In this document: positions 1 through 8,481 of the stretch, piece after piece
How the letters are laid out: the number at the start of each line of letters is the position of its first letter
Numbering within the stretch: position 1 is the first letter of the stretch
From: Bursaphelenchus xylophilus
Taxonomy: Eukaryota > Nematoda > Chromadorea > Rhabditida > Aphelenchoididae
Direction of reading: 5' to 3'
Length of the DNA: 64,000 nt
Assembly (NCBI GenBank): GCA_904066235.2
Contig: CAJFCV020000001.1
Location: 3,534,001-3,598,000, forward strand
Position numbers and translations under genes: made by a program
Notes under the pieces: model-generated
What the model saw: only the letters and a program-made list of their open reading frames with translations
The model's database searches: none
What the model was told of the DNA's origin: nothing

Positions 1-2988
1 ATGTGATCAGGCATATTCAAAAAAGAATGGGCATTTATGTGGATTAAGTTTTTGCGTGTCATGCCGAGGCTTTCACGAAGTCGGGAGTGAGTGTTACGTC
101 AACCCCATACCTGTGCCTAAAAAACCTGTCAACTACAACTTGTGTGCCTTTGACTTTGAAACTACCACCACTCCTTTGAACGATAACTCGAACAGAAGTC
201 AACACTCTGTAAATTTCGCATCAATTCACAAGGCCTGTACAACTTGTATGGCAAACGGTAAATGGAGAGACGAAGAGACTCCATGTGAAAAATGTGGAGA
301 GCATCTAAAGACGTTTAGTATTCCTCATGGTGACTCCGAAAATGTTGTCAAAGACGTATGGGAGTATCTAAAAAGTTGCGCAAAAAAGATACCAGTCCTC
401 GCAATAGCACATTTCGGAGGCAAATTCGATTGTCATTTGCTCATGAAAGAAATAAACAAAGACAAGAGTAGGTCATTGCAACAAATTCAAATATTTTTTT
501 CAGCCATCTCCAAGATCGATATGATCTTGACAGGGGCCAAATATTACACAATTAATGTCGCTGGAACTGCTGGAGCTTTCACAGAGGTCAAATTTACAGA
601 CTCTTTTAATTACCTCCAAATGCCTCTCGGATCGATGCCAAAGGCTTTGGGTCTTGAAGTTGATTCCAAGGGGACATTCCCCCATCTCTTTAACACTCCT
701 GCTCACTATCAAGCTGACCTCCCTCATCATCCGGATATTCAATATTATTGTCCAGACAGTTTGAATGCGAACAAAAGACAAGAGTTGCTTGACTTTTACG
801 AAGAAAATCGGGATAAACCTTTCAACTTCAAACAACAGTTGTACGATTATGGAATTCAAGACACCAGAATCCTGCTGCATGCCTTAGTAAAGTTTAGAAG
901 TATGATTCAAGAGCATTGTCCTACGGACGATGTATTATACTACTGTCCAACCCTTGCTTCTTCATGTCTGAGAATCTGGCGAATGTTAGACCTGGAGGAA
1001 CGGACCGTCATCAGAACTCCTACTATTGGGTTTGGAGATTTTATACAACAATCAAAAGTGGCATTACTTTTCTTCAGATGGCTGAGAGACAAAAAGGACA
1101 TGAAAGATCTCCAATTTAGGGATAATGGGGAAAAAAGGTTAGAACAAAAACAAAAATAATAAAAAAAAAAAAAAATTTTTTTATAGAGTTGAGATTGTCA
1201 TCGACGGAAAGGTCCACAAAATCTCGATAGATGGTTTCTTGGAAAGGCAGAATGAGAAACCTTTGGCATTGGAGCTAAATGGTTGCTATTATCACGGGTG
1301 CAAAGATTGTTGTAAAGATCTCGGAGACCGTTTGCCCTCTGGAATATCTGTAAAAGAAGGGTTACTAAAAACAGAAAAAAGAGTAAAAGCTCTCGAAGAT
1401 TTGGGATTTGAAGTCCTTGTTTATAAGGAATGTGAGATTAGGAAAATGTTACAAGAGGACGACGAAATGTCTGCTTATTTTGAGCAGAGATTCTTTTCGG
1501 CGGGTTCTATCAGACTCCGAGATGCCTTCCATGGTGGACGAACTGCTACGCAATGTCTCAAATTTAACGCTAATGAAAGGAAAGGAATAGGATACACAGA
1601 CATTCAGAGTCTTTACCCTTATATCATGGCGACCTATGCAATGCCCATAGGGATACCTACACCCTTATACATTCAAAATTATGATGTGAATTGGGAATCT
1701 GAAGCAGACATTGAGCATGATGGGTTGTATAAAGTTGTTGTTCTTCCTCCTCAGAATCTCGCGCTTCCTGTCCTCCCGATTACCTGTAACAAAAAGTTAA
1801 TCTACCCTCTATGTTATTCATGTGCTCAGGAGAATCAAGGAGCCAGCTACAACAAAAACTTGGTATGCGAACATGGAGAGGAAGAGAGGTCCTTTTTGAC
1901 AACTACAACATCAGTTGAACTTAAAAATGCCCTCAGGAAGGGATACAAAGTCAAGAAAATATTCGAAATTTTGAAATTTAATGAAATGTCGGACGCCCTA
2001 TTCAAACCCTATGTATATAGGTTTTTAAAAACCAAGCTTGAGGCTTCGGGAAAACCTTATGATGACGAGGCAAAAAATCAACAATTCAAGGAGGAAATTA
2101 AGCGAAGATATGGGTTTGAAATTGACGAGGGCAAATGGTCTAAAAATCCTGCTCTCCGAACAATCTCCAAGTTGTATCTCAATAGTTTATGGGGAAAATT
2201 GAGCATGAGAACGGATCTTCCCAAGGTAACGAATGAGCACATTTTTTGTAATCTGATTTTTAGACTGTGGTATGTTCCACTGCCACCGAGTTCTACAAGA
2301 TACTCAACAACTCCACCAATGTGATCAAAAGTGTTGATTTGGTGGAGGATGATAAAATATACATTAGCTTCAAGACCTCTGAAGAATTCACAACCCCGCT
2401 GGAGTTTTCAAATCTGTTGATCCCTACATGGATCACGGCCCAAGCCCGGACCTATCTCTACTCGTTCTTTGAACAGGTGGAGAGTAAAGGCGAAAAAATT
2501 CTGTATTATGATACAGGTAGGTGTGCATACAAAACAACAACAATCTTTCAGATAGTCTGATCTTCACCTTTGATAAGGCTTCGGGTGAGTATCCTCTGAA
2601 GACTGGAGACTACCTTGGAGATATGGAGTTGGAGAAGAAAGGGAAGGATATCCTCGAGTTTCTTGGACTTGGTGCCAAGCAATATGCCTTAAAATATAGG
2701 GACGTTGTGACTGGGGAGTTGGAATATGATCTGAAACTCCGCGGAATAAGTTTAAACGGAAAAACATGTTCGATCATTAACTATGACTCCTTTTCTGGTC
2801 TGGTTGACCGAGTTATTTTGGATGGATATCAAGAATCTTTAACAGCTGTCTACGACGAGATTCGCGCCATTAAGAACGTTGGAGTTTTCACTACAAATGA
2901 TAAACAAAAAGTTTATCAAGGTGTTTGTGATAAGGGATATATTGCTAATGACGACGTCACTATTCTTCCATTCGGTTATGTACAATGA
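1..2988 (+). CDS. Polinton/Maverick protein-primed DNA polymerase B (5' partial)
   Basis: This is the replicative polymerase of the virus-like element; the family initiates DNA synthesis from a terminal protein and copies the element's ends. I read exons <2-467, 504-1137, 1187-2225, 2264-2516 and 2552-2988, about 942 residues in the window, with the frame still open at base 2. Near the start a Cys/His cluster (HLCGLSFCVSC) precedes the exonuclease domain, with ExoI motif DFET near base 152 and an ExoII-like AHFGGKFD near 410. Polymerase motif A is DIQSLYP (about 1600), motif B-like is LNSLWGK (about 2178), and motif C YYDTDSL forms only after the 2517-2551 intron is removed. The 36-bp intron 468-503 keeps frame either way. 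No stop or frameshift interrupts the exons. The N terminus lies left of the window. Converges on the small gene at 3020-3270. Confidence 0.9.
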
Positions 2989-3019
2989 TTATTTATTTAT
3001 TACTTTTTTTTATATAATA

Positions 3020-3270
3020 TTATAAATCATACATTTCTTCTTGTAAATAAATTATTGTTATCAAATGACGTGAAGATCCATTATTGTAAAATACATACAT
3101 GGCCCAAGATTCGTTTGGGACTATTTGGACTGAGAGGAATGGCCCCGAGGGCGTCGGATACACGGTAGTACTTGAAATAAACAAAAAGTTTTAAAAGATA
3201 CTTACGTTTTCTGACCCAGATCAGTGGGGATACCAATAAAAGACGAACCACCCTCCTCAGAAGAAGACAT
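3020..3270 (-). CDS. Small spliced Maverick gene, 71-residue protein
   Basis: I do not recognise this protein. On the minus strand, ATG at 3270 opens a 65-bp exon (3270-3206) ending in a consensus GTAAGT donor. A 35-bp intron ends TTTCAAG, and exon 2 (3170-3020) finishes at TAA. The joined frame has 72 codons including stop. The product starts MSSSEEGGSSFIGIP and its second exon is rich in beta-branched and aromatic residues, with no clear membrane segment. A TATA-like box lies about 50 bp upstream (3317-3325). It sits tail to tail with the polymerase and head to tail after the protease, in a very compact layout, which supports it as a real gene. Unspliced readings of the same DNA give a less protein-like product. 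Confidence 0.55.
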
Positions 3271-3316
3271 GACGTTTTTTTAGACATTAAATGTCTTTTC
3301 TAACCAGAACTATCAC

Positions 3317-3325
3317 TTTTATACT
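3317..3325 (-). promoter_or_regulatory. TATA-like box AGTATAAAA upstream of the 3270 start
   Basis: Read on the minus strand the site is AGTATAAAA, 47-55 bp upstream of the ATG at 3270. The same octamer precedes other genes of this element at similar distances. It lies at the very end of the protease reading frame. Confidence 0.5.
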
Positions 3326-3756
3326 CCCCATTTTCCCTCGAGGCGTCTAATCACATTCCTCAGTTGTTTCTCACTAATATGGGAGAGTGTACCATAAATT
3401 GATGTATCCGAAAAACCTCTATTTTTGAGGATCAAATATGCAATACAGTAATGCCCGCAGGCTGATGAAAACAAGGATTGGACAGGCTTTTGCCAGTAAT
3501 TTGTATTTGGAAATTTACTTGTAATTTCGTGTGGTGGCGGATCTCCAAAACTGTCGAAATAGAACACTCTTTTTTGAGAATCACCGTACAAAGCGACCCA
3601 ATGTGAACCTGGCTCATAGCTCTTATCGAGATTGTATATGACACTAAACGGGTACTTGGGGGGAAGACTGACTTGGTCTATCGAAAGCACGTCTAAGAAG
3701 CTCGAAGCTAGCGAGGGCGTCAGCTTGATTATTCTTCGGATTTCGTTTTCGTCCAT
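3319..3756 (-). CDS. Adenain-like cysteine protease of the Maverick
   Basis: This is a 145-residue cysteine protease of the adenovirus protease (C5) type, which in Polintons is thought to mature virion proteins. The catalytic set is complete in order and spacing: His52 in GSHWVALYG, Asp68 in YFDSFG, Gln93 as oxyanion residue, and Cys100 in SACGHYC. The length is a little under the roughly 200 residues of adenoviral homologues, but the catalytic core is whole and no frame break is seen. The start at 3756 is the first ATG in frame and lies inside the overlapping 78-residue membrane ORF (3644-3880). It is followed downstream on the same strand by the spliced gene at 3020-3270. Confidence 0.9.
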   Translation of the reverse strand: MDENEIRRIIKLTPSLASSFLDVLSIDQVSLPPKYPFSVIYNLDKSYEPGSHWVALYGDSQKRVFYFDSFGDPPPHEITSKFPNTNYWQKPVQSLFSSACGHYCIAYLILKNRGFSDTSIYGTLSHISEKQLRNVIRRLEGKWGV

Positions 3757-3880
3757 TTATAAGTCCGTGCACAATAAAATATACAAACAAAACAATAGTG
3801 TAAATTATGCTTACAGCACAAAAAATGAGTTCGTTGTAACGATTGCAAGAGTCGGGAAGTTCAGGAACTGAAACTTCCAT
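3644..3880 (-). CDS. Small membrane protein overlapping the protease gene
   Basis: A 78-residue frame begins at ATG 3880, immediately after the TAA stop of the upstream 310-residue gene (the two codons are adjacent), and overlaps the protease start in another frame by 113 bp. Residues about 19-41 form one hydrophobic segment (LIFCAVSIIYTIVLFVYFIV), followed by a basic tail (GRKRNPK), so a single-pass membrane protein is likely. A TATA-like box GAAGTATAAAA lies 30-40 bp upstream. The compact stop/ATG junction and the box favour a true gene. The C-terminal part shares bases with the protease and may be constrained by it. Function unknown. Confidence 0.5.
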   Translation of the reverse strand: MEVSVPELPDSCNRYNELIFCAVSIIYTIVLFVYFIVHGLINGRKRNPKNNQADALASFELLRRAFDRPSQSSPQVPV

Positions 3881-4813
3881 TTAATGCCTTTTTAAAACTT
3901 TCGGTGTGCTTTTATACTTCCACGAAAGAACCTTGAATCTGTAGTGTCTTCTTTTCAATAAAACTCCTCTGGCTACTTGCTTTCTCTCCCTCTTTGTCCG
4001 TCCGCTCATAAGTTGATGAATCATATCCTTTGTACCTTCATTCTTGTACATTTTATTTAGAAAATCGATGGGAACGGTGTCAGCACCAACAACAGGATTC
4101 TTGGCCCACTGTTTGAGAAGAGCTTCAGCATTAAAAGTCGTTACTTTTCCTTTTTTATCTTTTAAGAATCCCTTTTCTGATATCCCAAACGTATCTGGGG
4201 CCCGTCGGAGTTTACCTTTTAAAGAATTTGCAATTTCTAAGGCTTTGGAAGGAGTGATTGGAGGAAGGGCTTTCCAACCCGTAAAGGGTTGGCGTTCACT
4301 TTTTGGAGTCGTATTTTTTGGGGTTCTACGGCTGACAGGTGTAAAAAATTCATGGCCTTCTTCGTTTTCGGGGTCAGGGGATTGTTCTGATTCGAGGTCG
4401 GGGATTTGTTCTGAATTGGGCTCATGTTCTTCTTCCCGGTTCTCAGAATGTTTTGGGACAAATCGACGTTTTATTTTAACCCTCGGAGTTTTCCCAGCAG
4501 TTCTCTGAACTTCCTTATAAATTTTGGCAAACAGTTCCTCGTATGCTCCATCATCATCTACTTTTGAGATTGATTTTCCCGTTTTGGCCCCTGTCGATCC
4601 ATCTTCAAAAGTAACCTTAACAGGTTTATTATCCATCTCTCTTTTTCTGCGAAGATAATCAGGCATTTGTTGGTTATATTTCAAATACTTTGTGCCCACA
4701 TTGCCTTTTTGTTGCAAAGTCTTGTTGACATTTGATTGAGAAAAATCTTCAGAGGTTGTTGTGTTTAGAATATTGTTGTAAAAATCCTCTGGCACTAGGA
4801 AAAATTTTTTCAT
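3881..4813 (-). CDS. Maverick hypothetical protein, 310 residues, basic C terminus
   Basis: I do not recognise a domain. The protein opens with MKKFFLVPEDFYNNIL, has an acidic low-complexity middle (about residues 120-155, repeated ENRE/PNSEQ/PDLESEQ-type blocks), and ends in a basic segment (KRERKQVARG...KRRHYRFKV...KVLKRH), a composition common in virion core or scaffold proteins. Its ATG overlaps the stop of the pX-like gene in an ATGA junction (4813-4810), so the two are probably expressed from one transcript. Its own TAA is directly followed by the ATG of the small membrane ORF. No transmembrane segment is seen. The open antisense frame at 4044-4508 is a shadow of this gene. Confidence 0.7.
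   Translation of the reverse strand: MKKFFLVPEDFYNNILNTTTSEDFSQSNVNKTLQQKGNVGTKYLKYNQQMPDYLRRKREMDNKPVKVTFEDGSTGAKTGKSISKVDDDGAYEELFAKIYKEVQRTAGKTPRVKIKRRFVPKHSENREEEHEPNSEQIPDLESEQSPDPENEEGHEFFTPVSRRTPKNTTPKSERQPFTGWKALPPITPSKALEIANSLKGKLRRAPDTFGISEKGFLKDKKGKVTTFNAEALLKQWAKNPVVGADTVPIDFLNKMYKNEGTKDMIHQLMSGRTKRERKQVARGVLLKRRHYRFKVLSWKYKSTPKVLKRH
3911..3920 (-). promoter_or_regulatory. TATA-like box GAAGTATAAA upstream of the 3880 start
   Basis: The minus-strand site GAAGTATAAA lies 31-40 bp upstream of the ATG at 3880, inside the 3' end of the 310-residue gene. It matches the other boxes of this element. Confidence 0.5.
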
Positions 4814-5136
4814 TTTAGGAACAATCTCGACGCTTCAAGTAGTGCAGGAATAATTAAGGCAGCAAATGGAAGACCGGCTCCTTTCTGAAGATGTTTAAGC
4901 CTCGAGGCGGTAGACCTTTTTCGACTCAATTCGCGAATAAAGGTAGCGTATGGCAGCAACTTTTTCCTTTGGTGGGGAGTTAAATGGATGTTCCCTTGAA
5001 CAAGATTATAACAGATCTCCACAATTGCTTGGACTTGTTCTGGAGAGCAAGAACTTAAAAACAATTTTCGACTTTCAGGACTCTTGAACGACGCCAATTT
5101 TTTTAGAAACAAGACATGCTTTTGAATAAGCTTCAT
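4810..5136 (-). CDS. pX/mu-like core protein
   Basis: A 108-residue basic protein with the pattern of the Polinton/adintovirus pX-like family: helical N-terminal half (SPEQVQAIVEICYNLVQGNI), then LTPHQRKKL, then a KGAGLPFAALIIPALLEA block near residues 86-102, equivalent to the conserved basic-GG-hydrophobic tail of that family. Adenoviral pX/mu is a DNA-condensing core peptide; a similar role in the particle is inferred. Same strand as and overlapping by four bases with the 310-residue gene (ATGA). It is preceded by a TATA-like box that contains the stop codon of the ATPase gene. Assignment rests on remembered family pattern, not alignment. Confidence 0.7.
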   Translation of the reverse strand: MKLIQKHVLFLKKLASFKSPESRKLFLSSCSPEQVQAIVEICYNLVQGNIHLTPHQRKKLLPYATFIRELSRKRSTASRLKHLQKGAGLPFAALIIPALLEASRLFLK

Positions 5137-5165
5137 AAACTAGATTTTTGTTTGTTCTCTTTGCT

Positions 5166-5177
5166 ATTTATACTTTG
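5166..5177 (-). promoter_or_regulatory. TATA-like box CAAAGTATAAAT upstream of pX-like gene
   Basis: The minus-strand box lies 30-41 bp upstream of the ATG at 5136. The TAA that ends the ATPase frame (5168-5170) is part of it, so one stretch serves as coding end and promoter. Confidence 0.5.
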
Positions 5178-5797
5178 TACACCACCATGGAGTCTGTCGA
5201 AAAAATGTTTGTGCGTAGTCTCAAATCAACAGGTGTCTTTGGATGTAGATCGATTAAAAGATAGCCGAATTGTTCCTTTGTTGCATCACGATATGCTTCC
5301 ATAAATCCCTTTTTACCGGGGAAAATTTGTGAGCCTAGTGTTCGTACTTGAAGTTCAGCGTTCGGAGCTCTCATTAAAATGATATATTGGGAATTTATGC
5401 GTGGAACACGGAGTTTTGGTTCGAAAATTGATTGACTCAATGTAATCACACCCAAGTTTCGATGATGCGCCTTCTTTGTGTAAAGCTCTGTGAGGTACTG
5501 AGGGTCTATTGATGTAATCAGGTCGTCCAACACAAGGAGCAAAGGTTTTTTTGAATTTTTTATTAGCTCATCATCCGGGAGTCCTGAAACAACTTTAATT
5601 CCCTGTTTTGCTAGATGTGTAACATGTTCTCCAAACTCTCCATAACAATAAACCACATCCTTTGGCGGGGGATCAAAAATTTTACGCGCATTTTCTATAA
5701 TTTGGAGCATTAAGGACGTCTTTCCGCTGCCTGAAGAACCTCCTAATAAAAGACCAGATGGTAGGTGAAGTTTCAACTCCGTAGCAGAGAAAGCCAT
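5168..5797 (-). CDS. Maverick genome-packaging ATPase (FtsK/HerA/A32-like)
   Basis: A 209-residue P-loop ATPase of the kind that drives DNA into capsids in Polintons and related viruses. Walker A is GGSSGSGKTS (residues 19-28, Lys26), Walker B is PLLLVLDDL (about 85-93, Asp91-Asp92), and a Gln-bearing sensor-like strand GVITLSQSIF follows near residue 135. The length fits the small single-domain ATPases of this group. The start at 5797 is the first ATG and has an AAAGTATTTA box about 35 bp upstream. It is divergent from the spliced membrane-protein gene starting at 5872, sharing a 74-bp intergenic region. Frame intact. Confidence 0.9.
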   Translation of the reverse strand: MAFSATELKLHLPSGLLLGGSSGSGKTSLMLQIIENARKIFDPPPKDVVYCYGEFGEHVTHLAKQGIKVVSGLPDDELIKNSKKPLLLVLDDLITSIDPQYLTELYTKKAHHRNLGVITLSQSIFEPKLRVPRINSQYIILMRAPNAELQVRTLGSQIFPGKKGFMEAYRDATKEQFGYLLIDLHPKTPVDLRLRTNIFSTDSMVVYKV

Positions 5798-5830
5798 TGT
5801 TTAGCCCGAAATACAAAAATTTTTCTGTCT

Positions 5831-5840
5831 TAAATACTTT
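5831..5840 (-). promoter_or_regulatory. TATA-like box AAAGTATTTA upstream of ATPase
   Basis: The minus-strand site is 34-43 bp upstream of the ATPase ATG at 5797. It is a variant of the AGTATAAA boxes used elsewhere in the element. Confidence 0.4.
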
Positions 5841-5871
5841 TTCTGCTCCGTCTAACGCTCGTTTCTTCAAA

Positions 5872-6268
5872 ATGTCTCTGCGAATTCAAGATTTCTTGAG
5901 GACCAATTGTACGTGTCCCAACAACTTTGACTGTTATCGTCCTTTTGGGTAATTTTTGCATTAATGAGTTTTTAAAATATCCTTTTTAAGGTATCTGGAA
6001 CCCCTTATATGTTTGGATTCTAATTATAATGTTGGAAAGACGCTCGATGAAAATTGTTTCTTGAACTTCTCCATCAAGTTCTGGCCCTTGGCTAGCTTAC
6101 TCCTTGGAATAGTTGCTTTCTTCTTCACTGTAAGATCAAATTCAATATATCATTTTATAACGATTTTAGCTTCTAATCCTCATTTGCTCAGGATTAATTG
6201 GGGTCCGTGTGAACAAATGTTGTCAATGTCGTAGCAAGGTCATTGAGGAGATCGATATCAACGAATAA
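5872..6268 (+). CDS. Spliced small Cys-rich membrane protein of the Maverick
   Basis: Three exons (5872-5948, 5991-6129, 6170-6268) give a 104-residue protein. Intron phases fit (2, then 0), and both introns are 40-42 bp with GT...AG ends (TTTTTAAG, GATTTTAG). The N-terminal part has four Cys in about 25 residues (NCTCPNNFDC and a later one), then C35 and C48. A hydrophobic run spans roughly residues 56-83 (FWPLASLLLGIVAFFF continuing LLILICSGLIGV), and a short tail with a KCCQC motif follows. It looks like a small viral-type single-pass protein with a Cys-rich ectodomain and a palmitoylatable tail; that role is inference. Divergent from the ATPase. No homologue recognised. Confidence 0.6.
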
Positions 6269-6402
6269 AACATTGTGGGTTTTTAAAAAAATATTGTTGT
6301 GTCCAAAACAAAATGTTAATCATCAATAAAAATTTTTGTAATCACTAGACTTTTGATTCTTGTTTTGTCATAGATCTTACAGTTGAGGTGCAAGCAGATA
6401 AA

Positions 6403-6413
6403 AGTATAAATAC
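6403..6413 (+). promoter_or_regulatory. TATA-like box AAGTATAAATA upstream of pVI-like gene
   Basis: The box lies 30-40 bp upstream of the ATG at 6443, in the same arrangement as the other Maverick boxes. Confidence 0.55.
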
Positions 6414-6442
6414 GTATGTTTTGACTTATTTGGACACTAGAT

Positions 6443-6904
6443 ATGGTTCTTGTACCCTTTGACTCTTCGAAAATAGTCGACTTTTCGCCTCAGGGCAAGA
6501 CTCAATACGGTAGAAGTTTTCAATATGGTTCTGGATTTTCTTCATCTCCCTTTTATGCTGGAAAAATGTTTCATCGCGGGATGGGAAGAATACACAGAGG
6601 GCATGGCTTAGGATCAGTTCTTGGTAATGTGTGGCGTTATTTTGCTCCTGTCTTGAAAGCTGCGGGGCAGAGTTTGGGAAAAGAAGCCTTGGAAACGGGG
6701 AGTCGTATTCTCGGAGATATGGCTCAACCACAGAGTGAAGATTTGAAGACCATAATGGTTCGCAACACCTCACAAGGAGCGCGGAATTTGTTGCGCAAGG
6801 CTTCAAATAAATATTTGCATAAAGGGGAGGGAAGGAAACGAAAGGCAGCAGGGCGCAAAGGAATGATAAAGAAGAAAAGGACCGATGTGTTTGGCATGTA
6901 CTAA
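6443..6904 (+). CDS. pVI-like minor virion protein
   Basis: A 153-residue basic protein. The middle reads GLGSVLGNVWRYFAPVLKAA followed by SLGKEALETGSRILGDM, an amphipathic-helix pattern that matches the Polinton/adintovirus family related to adenovirus protein VI. The C terminus is strongly basic (GRKRKAAGRKGMIKKKR). In adenovirus this protein sits under the capsid and disrupts membranes on entry; a similar role here is inferred from family pattern only. It lies 44 bp upstream of the capsid gene on the same strand, and both have their own TATA-like box. No signal peptide. Frame intact. Confidence 0.7.
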   Translation: MVLVPFDSSKIVDFSPQGKTQYGRSFQYGSGFSSSPFYAGKMFHRGMGRIHRGHGLGSVLGNVWRYFAPVLKAAGQSLGKEALETGSRILGDMAQPQSEDLKTIMVRNTSQGARNLLRKASNKYLHKGEGRKRKAAGRKGMIKKKRTDVFGMY

Positions 6905-6906
6905 AC

Positions 6907-6918
6907 AGTATATAAAGG
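6907..6918 (+). promoter_or_regulatory. TATA box AGTATATAAAGG upstream of capsid gene
   Basis: It lies 31-42 bp upstream of the capsid ATG at 6949, in the 44-bp gap after the pVI-like gene. Confidence 0.55.
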
Positions 6919-6948
6919 AACATTAGGCCTTACTGCTTCATTATTAAC

Positions 6949-8265
6949 ATGTCGTTTAAGAAGATTGATGCTCGAAGTGAAGAGAGTGTTTCGTCATCTC
7001 TCGATGTTTTCAATGTCCCCGAAACAAATATATCAGCGTCTCATTCCCAATTTAGTGAATATTTAACCCTAAACCCAATTTCTGAAACTCCTTACCAATT
7101 TAAAGTAATGCCTGGAAGCTCTTTTGTTGATTTGACAAAAACTTTTCTTATGACATCGATGAAAATGCAAAAATCATCAGATAATGGTCAAACTTGGATA
7201 AATATTGAAGCCAATGATAAGGTCGCTCCTATCCAAGGCATTGGGGCAACCTTTATTCAAAATATGAGACTACTAATAAACGGCCAGGAGGTTTACCATT
7301 CAAATTCTTTACAAAGCTGGAGAACCTACTTTGACCTTTTGCTTAATTTCCCCTCAACTGCCAGTCAAACTTATCTCTCCTCTCTGGGATGGTATGATAG
7401 TGTAAAATTTAACGATGAAACGGACTCGGGGTTCCAAAAGCGCCGCGCAATGTTTGTGGGAGGAAAGGAAGCGCACTTTGTAACAAGGCTTTTCTGCGAG
7501 CTCGCAAATGTTCCAAAATTAATGCTTAATCACACGGATCTTGTGTTGGAGATTACGCCTGCAAAGAATTTGTTTTGTATTGAGAGTAATGTGACAAACC
7601 AAGCAACGCAGTTCCGTCTTACCATAACCTCCTGTAAATTATATGTGAAAACTGTGGATTTAAACGATGGTGTGGGAATGGGATTTGCCAATACTTTAAT
7701 TAAAAATCCCGCAATCTATCCAATCAGGAAAACGGATTTGAAATCCTTTTTCATTTCTCAAGGCAGACAAGAATATGTTACAACCTTAAGTACAGACCAG
7801 GTCCCTCGGAGGGTTGTTTTTGGTTTAACAAATCACCCTGATGTCCAAGACTCTTCGAAAAAGTCTCCCTTTAATTTTGTACACAGTGACCTAAGATCCG
7901 TTACTCTCTCTGCTAATGGTCAACAATTCCCTTGCATCCCCTATGAAATGGATTTTACAAAAGATAATTTTATTAGGGCCTATCATGATTTTAATGAGGC
8001 TTTGGGTTTCGCATTTACCGATTATTCATGCACTATCGATAGGGAAATGTACAAAAAGGGTTTTACGATCTTTGTCTTGAATATGACAACAACCTTAGAA
8101 GATGACAACTGCATGGACTTGATCAGAAACGGACCTGTTTCGTTAAGACTTGCTTTTAACACTCCCGTCGGGGAATCAGGTCTTAGCCTGATTGCTATGA
8201 TCGAATATGACGCCACAATGCTTGTCGATAATAACCGAAACGTTCAAATGTCCTACAGCGTATAA
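6949..8265 (+). CDS. Maverick capsid protein (F54H12.2-like family)
   Basis: A 438-residue intact, intronless frame. It matches the family annotated across animal genomes as F54H12.2-like, which belongs to Polintons and is interpreted as the jelly-roll capsid protein. Visible landmarks are FVDLTKTFLMTSMKM (about residues 60-74), the QNMRLLINGQEVYHSN block (about 107-122), LSSLGWYD, and a C-terminal YDATMLVDNNRNV. The sequence is beta-rich and has no signal peptide or membrane segment. The start is the first ATG, 31 bp after a TATA box. I favour the major capsid role, but cannot exclude that this is the second capsid protein, since no other jelly-roll gene is in the window for comparison. Confidence 0.8.
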   Translation: MSFKKIDARSEESVSSSLDVFNVPETNISASHSQFSEYLTLNPISETPYQFKVMPGSSFVDLTKTFLMTSMKMQKSSDNGQTWINIEANDKVAPIQGIGATFIQNMRLLINGQEVYHSNSLQSWRTYFDLLLNFPSTASQTYLSSLGWYDSVKFNDETDSGFQKRRAMFVGGKEAHFVTRLFCELANVPKLMLNHTDLVLEITPAKNLFCIESNVTNQATQFRLTITSCKLYVKTVDLNDGVGMGFANTLIKNPAIYPIRKTDLKSFFISQGRQEYVTTLSTDQVPRRVVFGLTNHPDVQDSSKKSPFNFVHSDLRSVTLSANGQQFPCIPYEMDFTKDNFIRAYHDFNEALGFAFTDYSCTIDREMYKKGFTIFVLNMTTTLEDDNCMDLIRNGPVSLRLAFNTPVGESGLSLIAMIEYDATMLVDNNRNVQMSYSV

Positions 8266-8481
8266 AAATAGAAAATGTTAGTTTGAAAATCCCTCGGAAT
8301 TGGCAACAAAACTTTTTTATGGCATTGTGTCTTTTTACCGCAAAAAAAAAATACAAAGAAAAAAATGTCGAGAAATAAAAAATGTTTTTTTTTTTTGTTG
8401 TCGCGATTCATTCGGTTATCTTATAATTGTATTATTTTTCAGTGAAACATACTCTGGTCGACACCGGATACTGAGCGCTTC

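Noticed and set aside
4044..4508. 154-codon plus-strand frame inside the Maverick
   Set aside because: Antisense to the 310-residue minus-strand gene, which has tight junctions with its neighbours.
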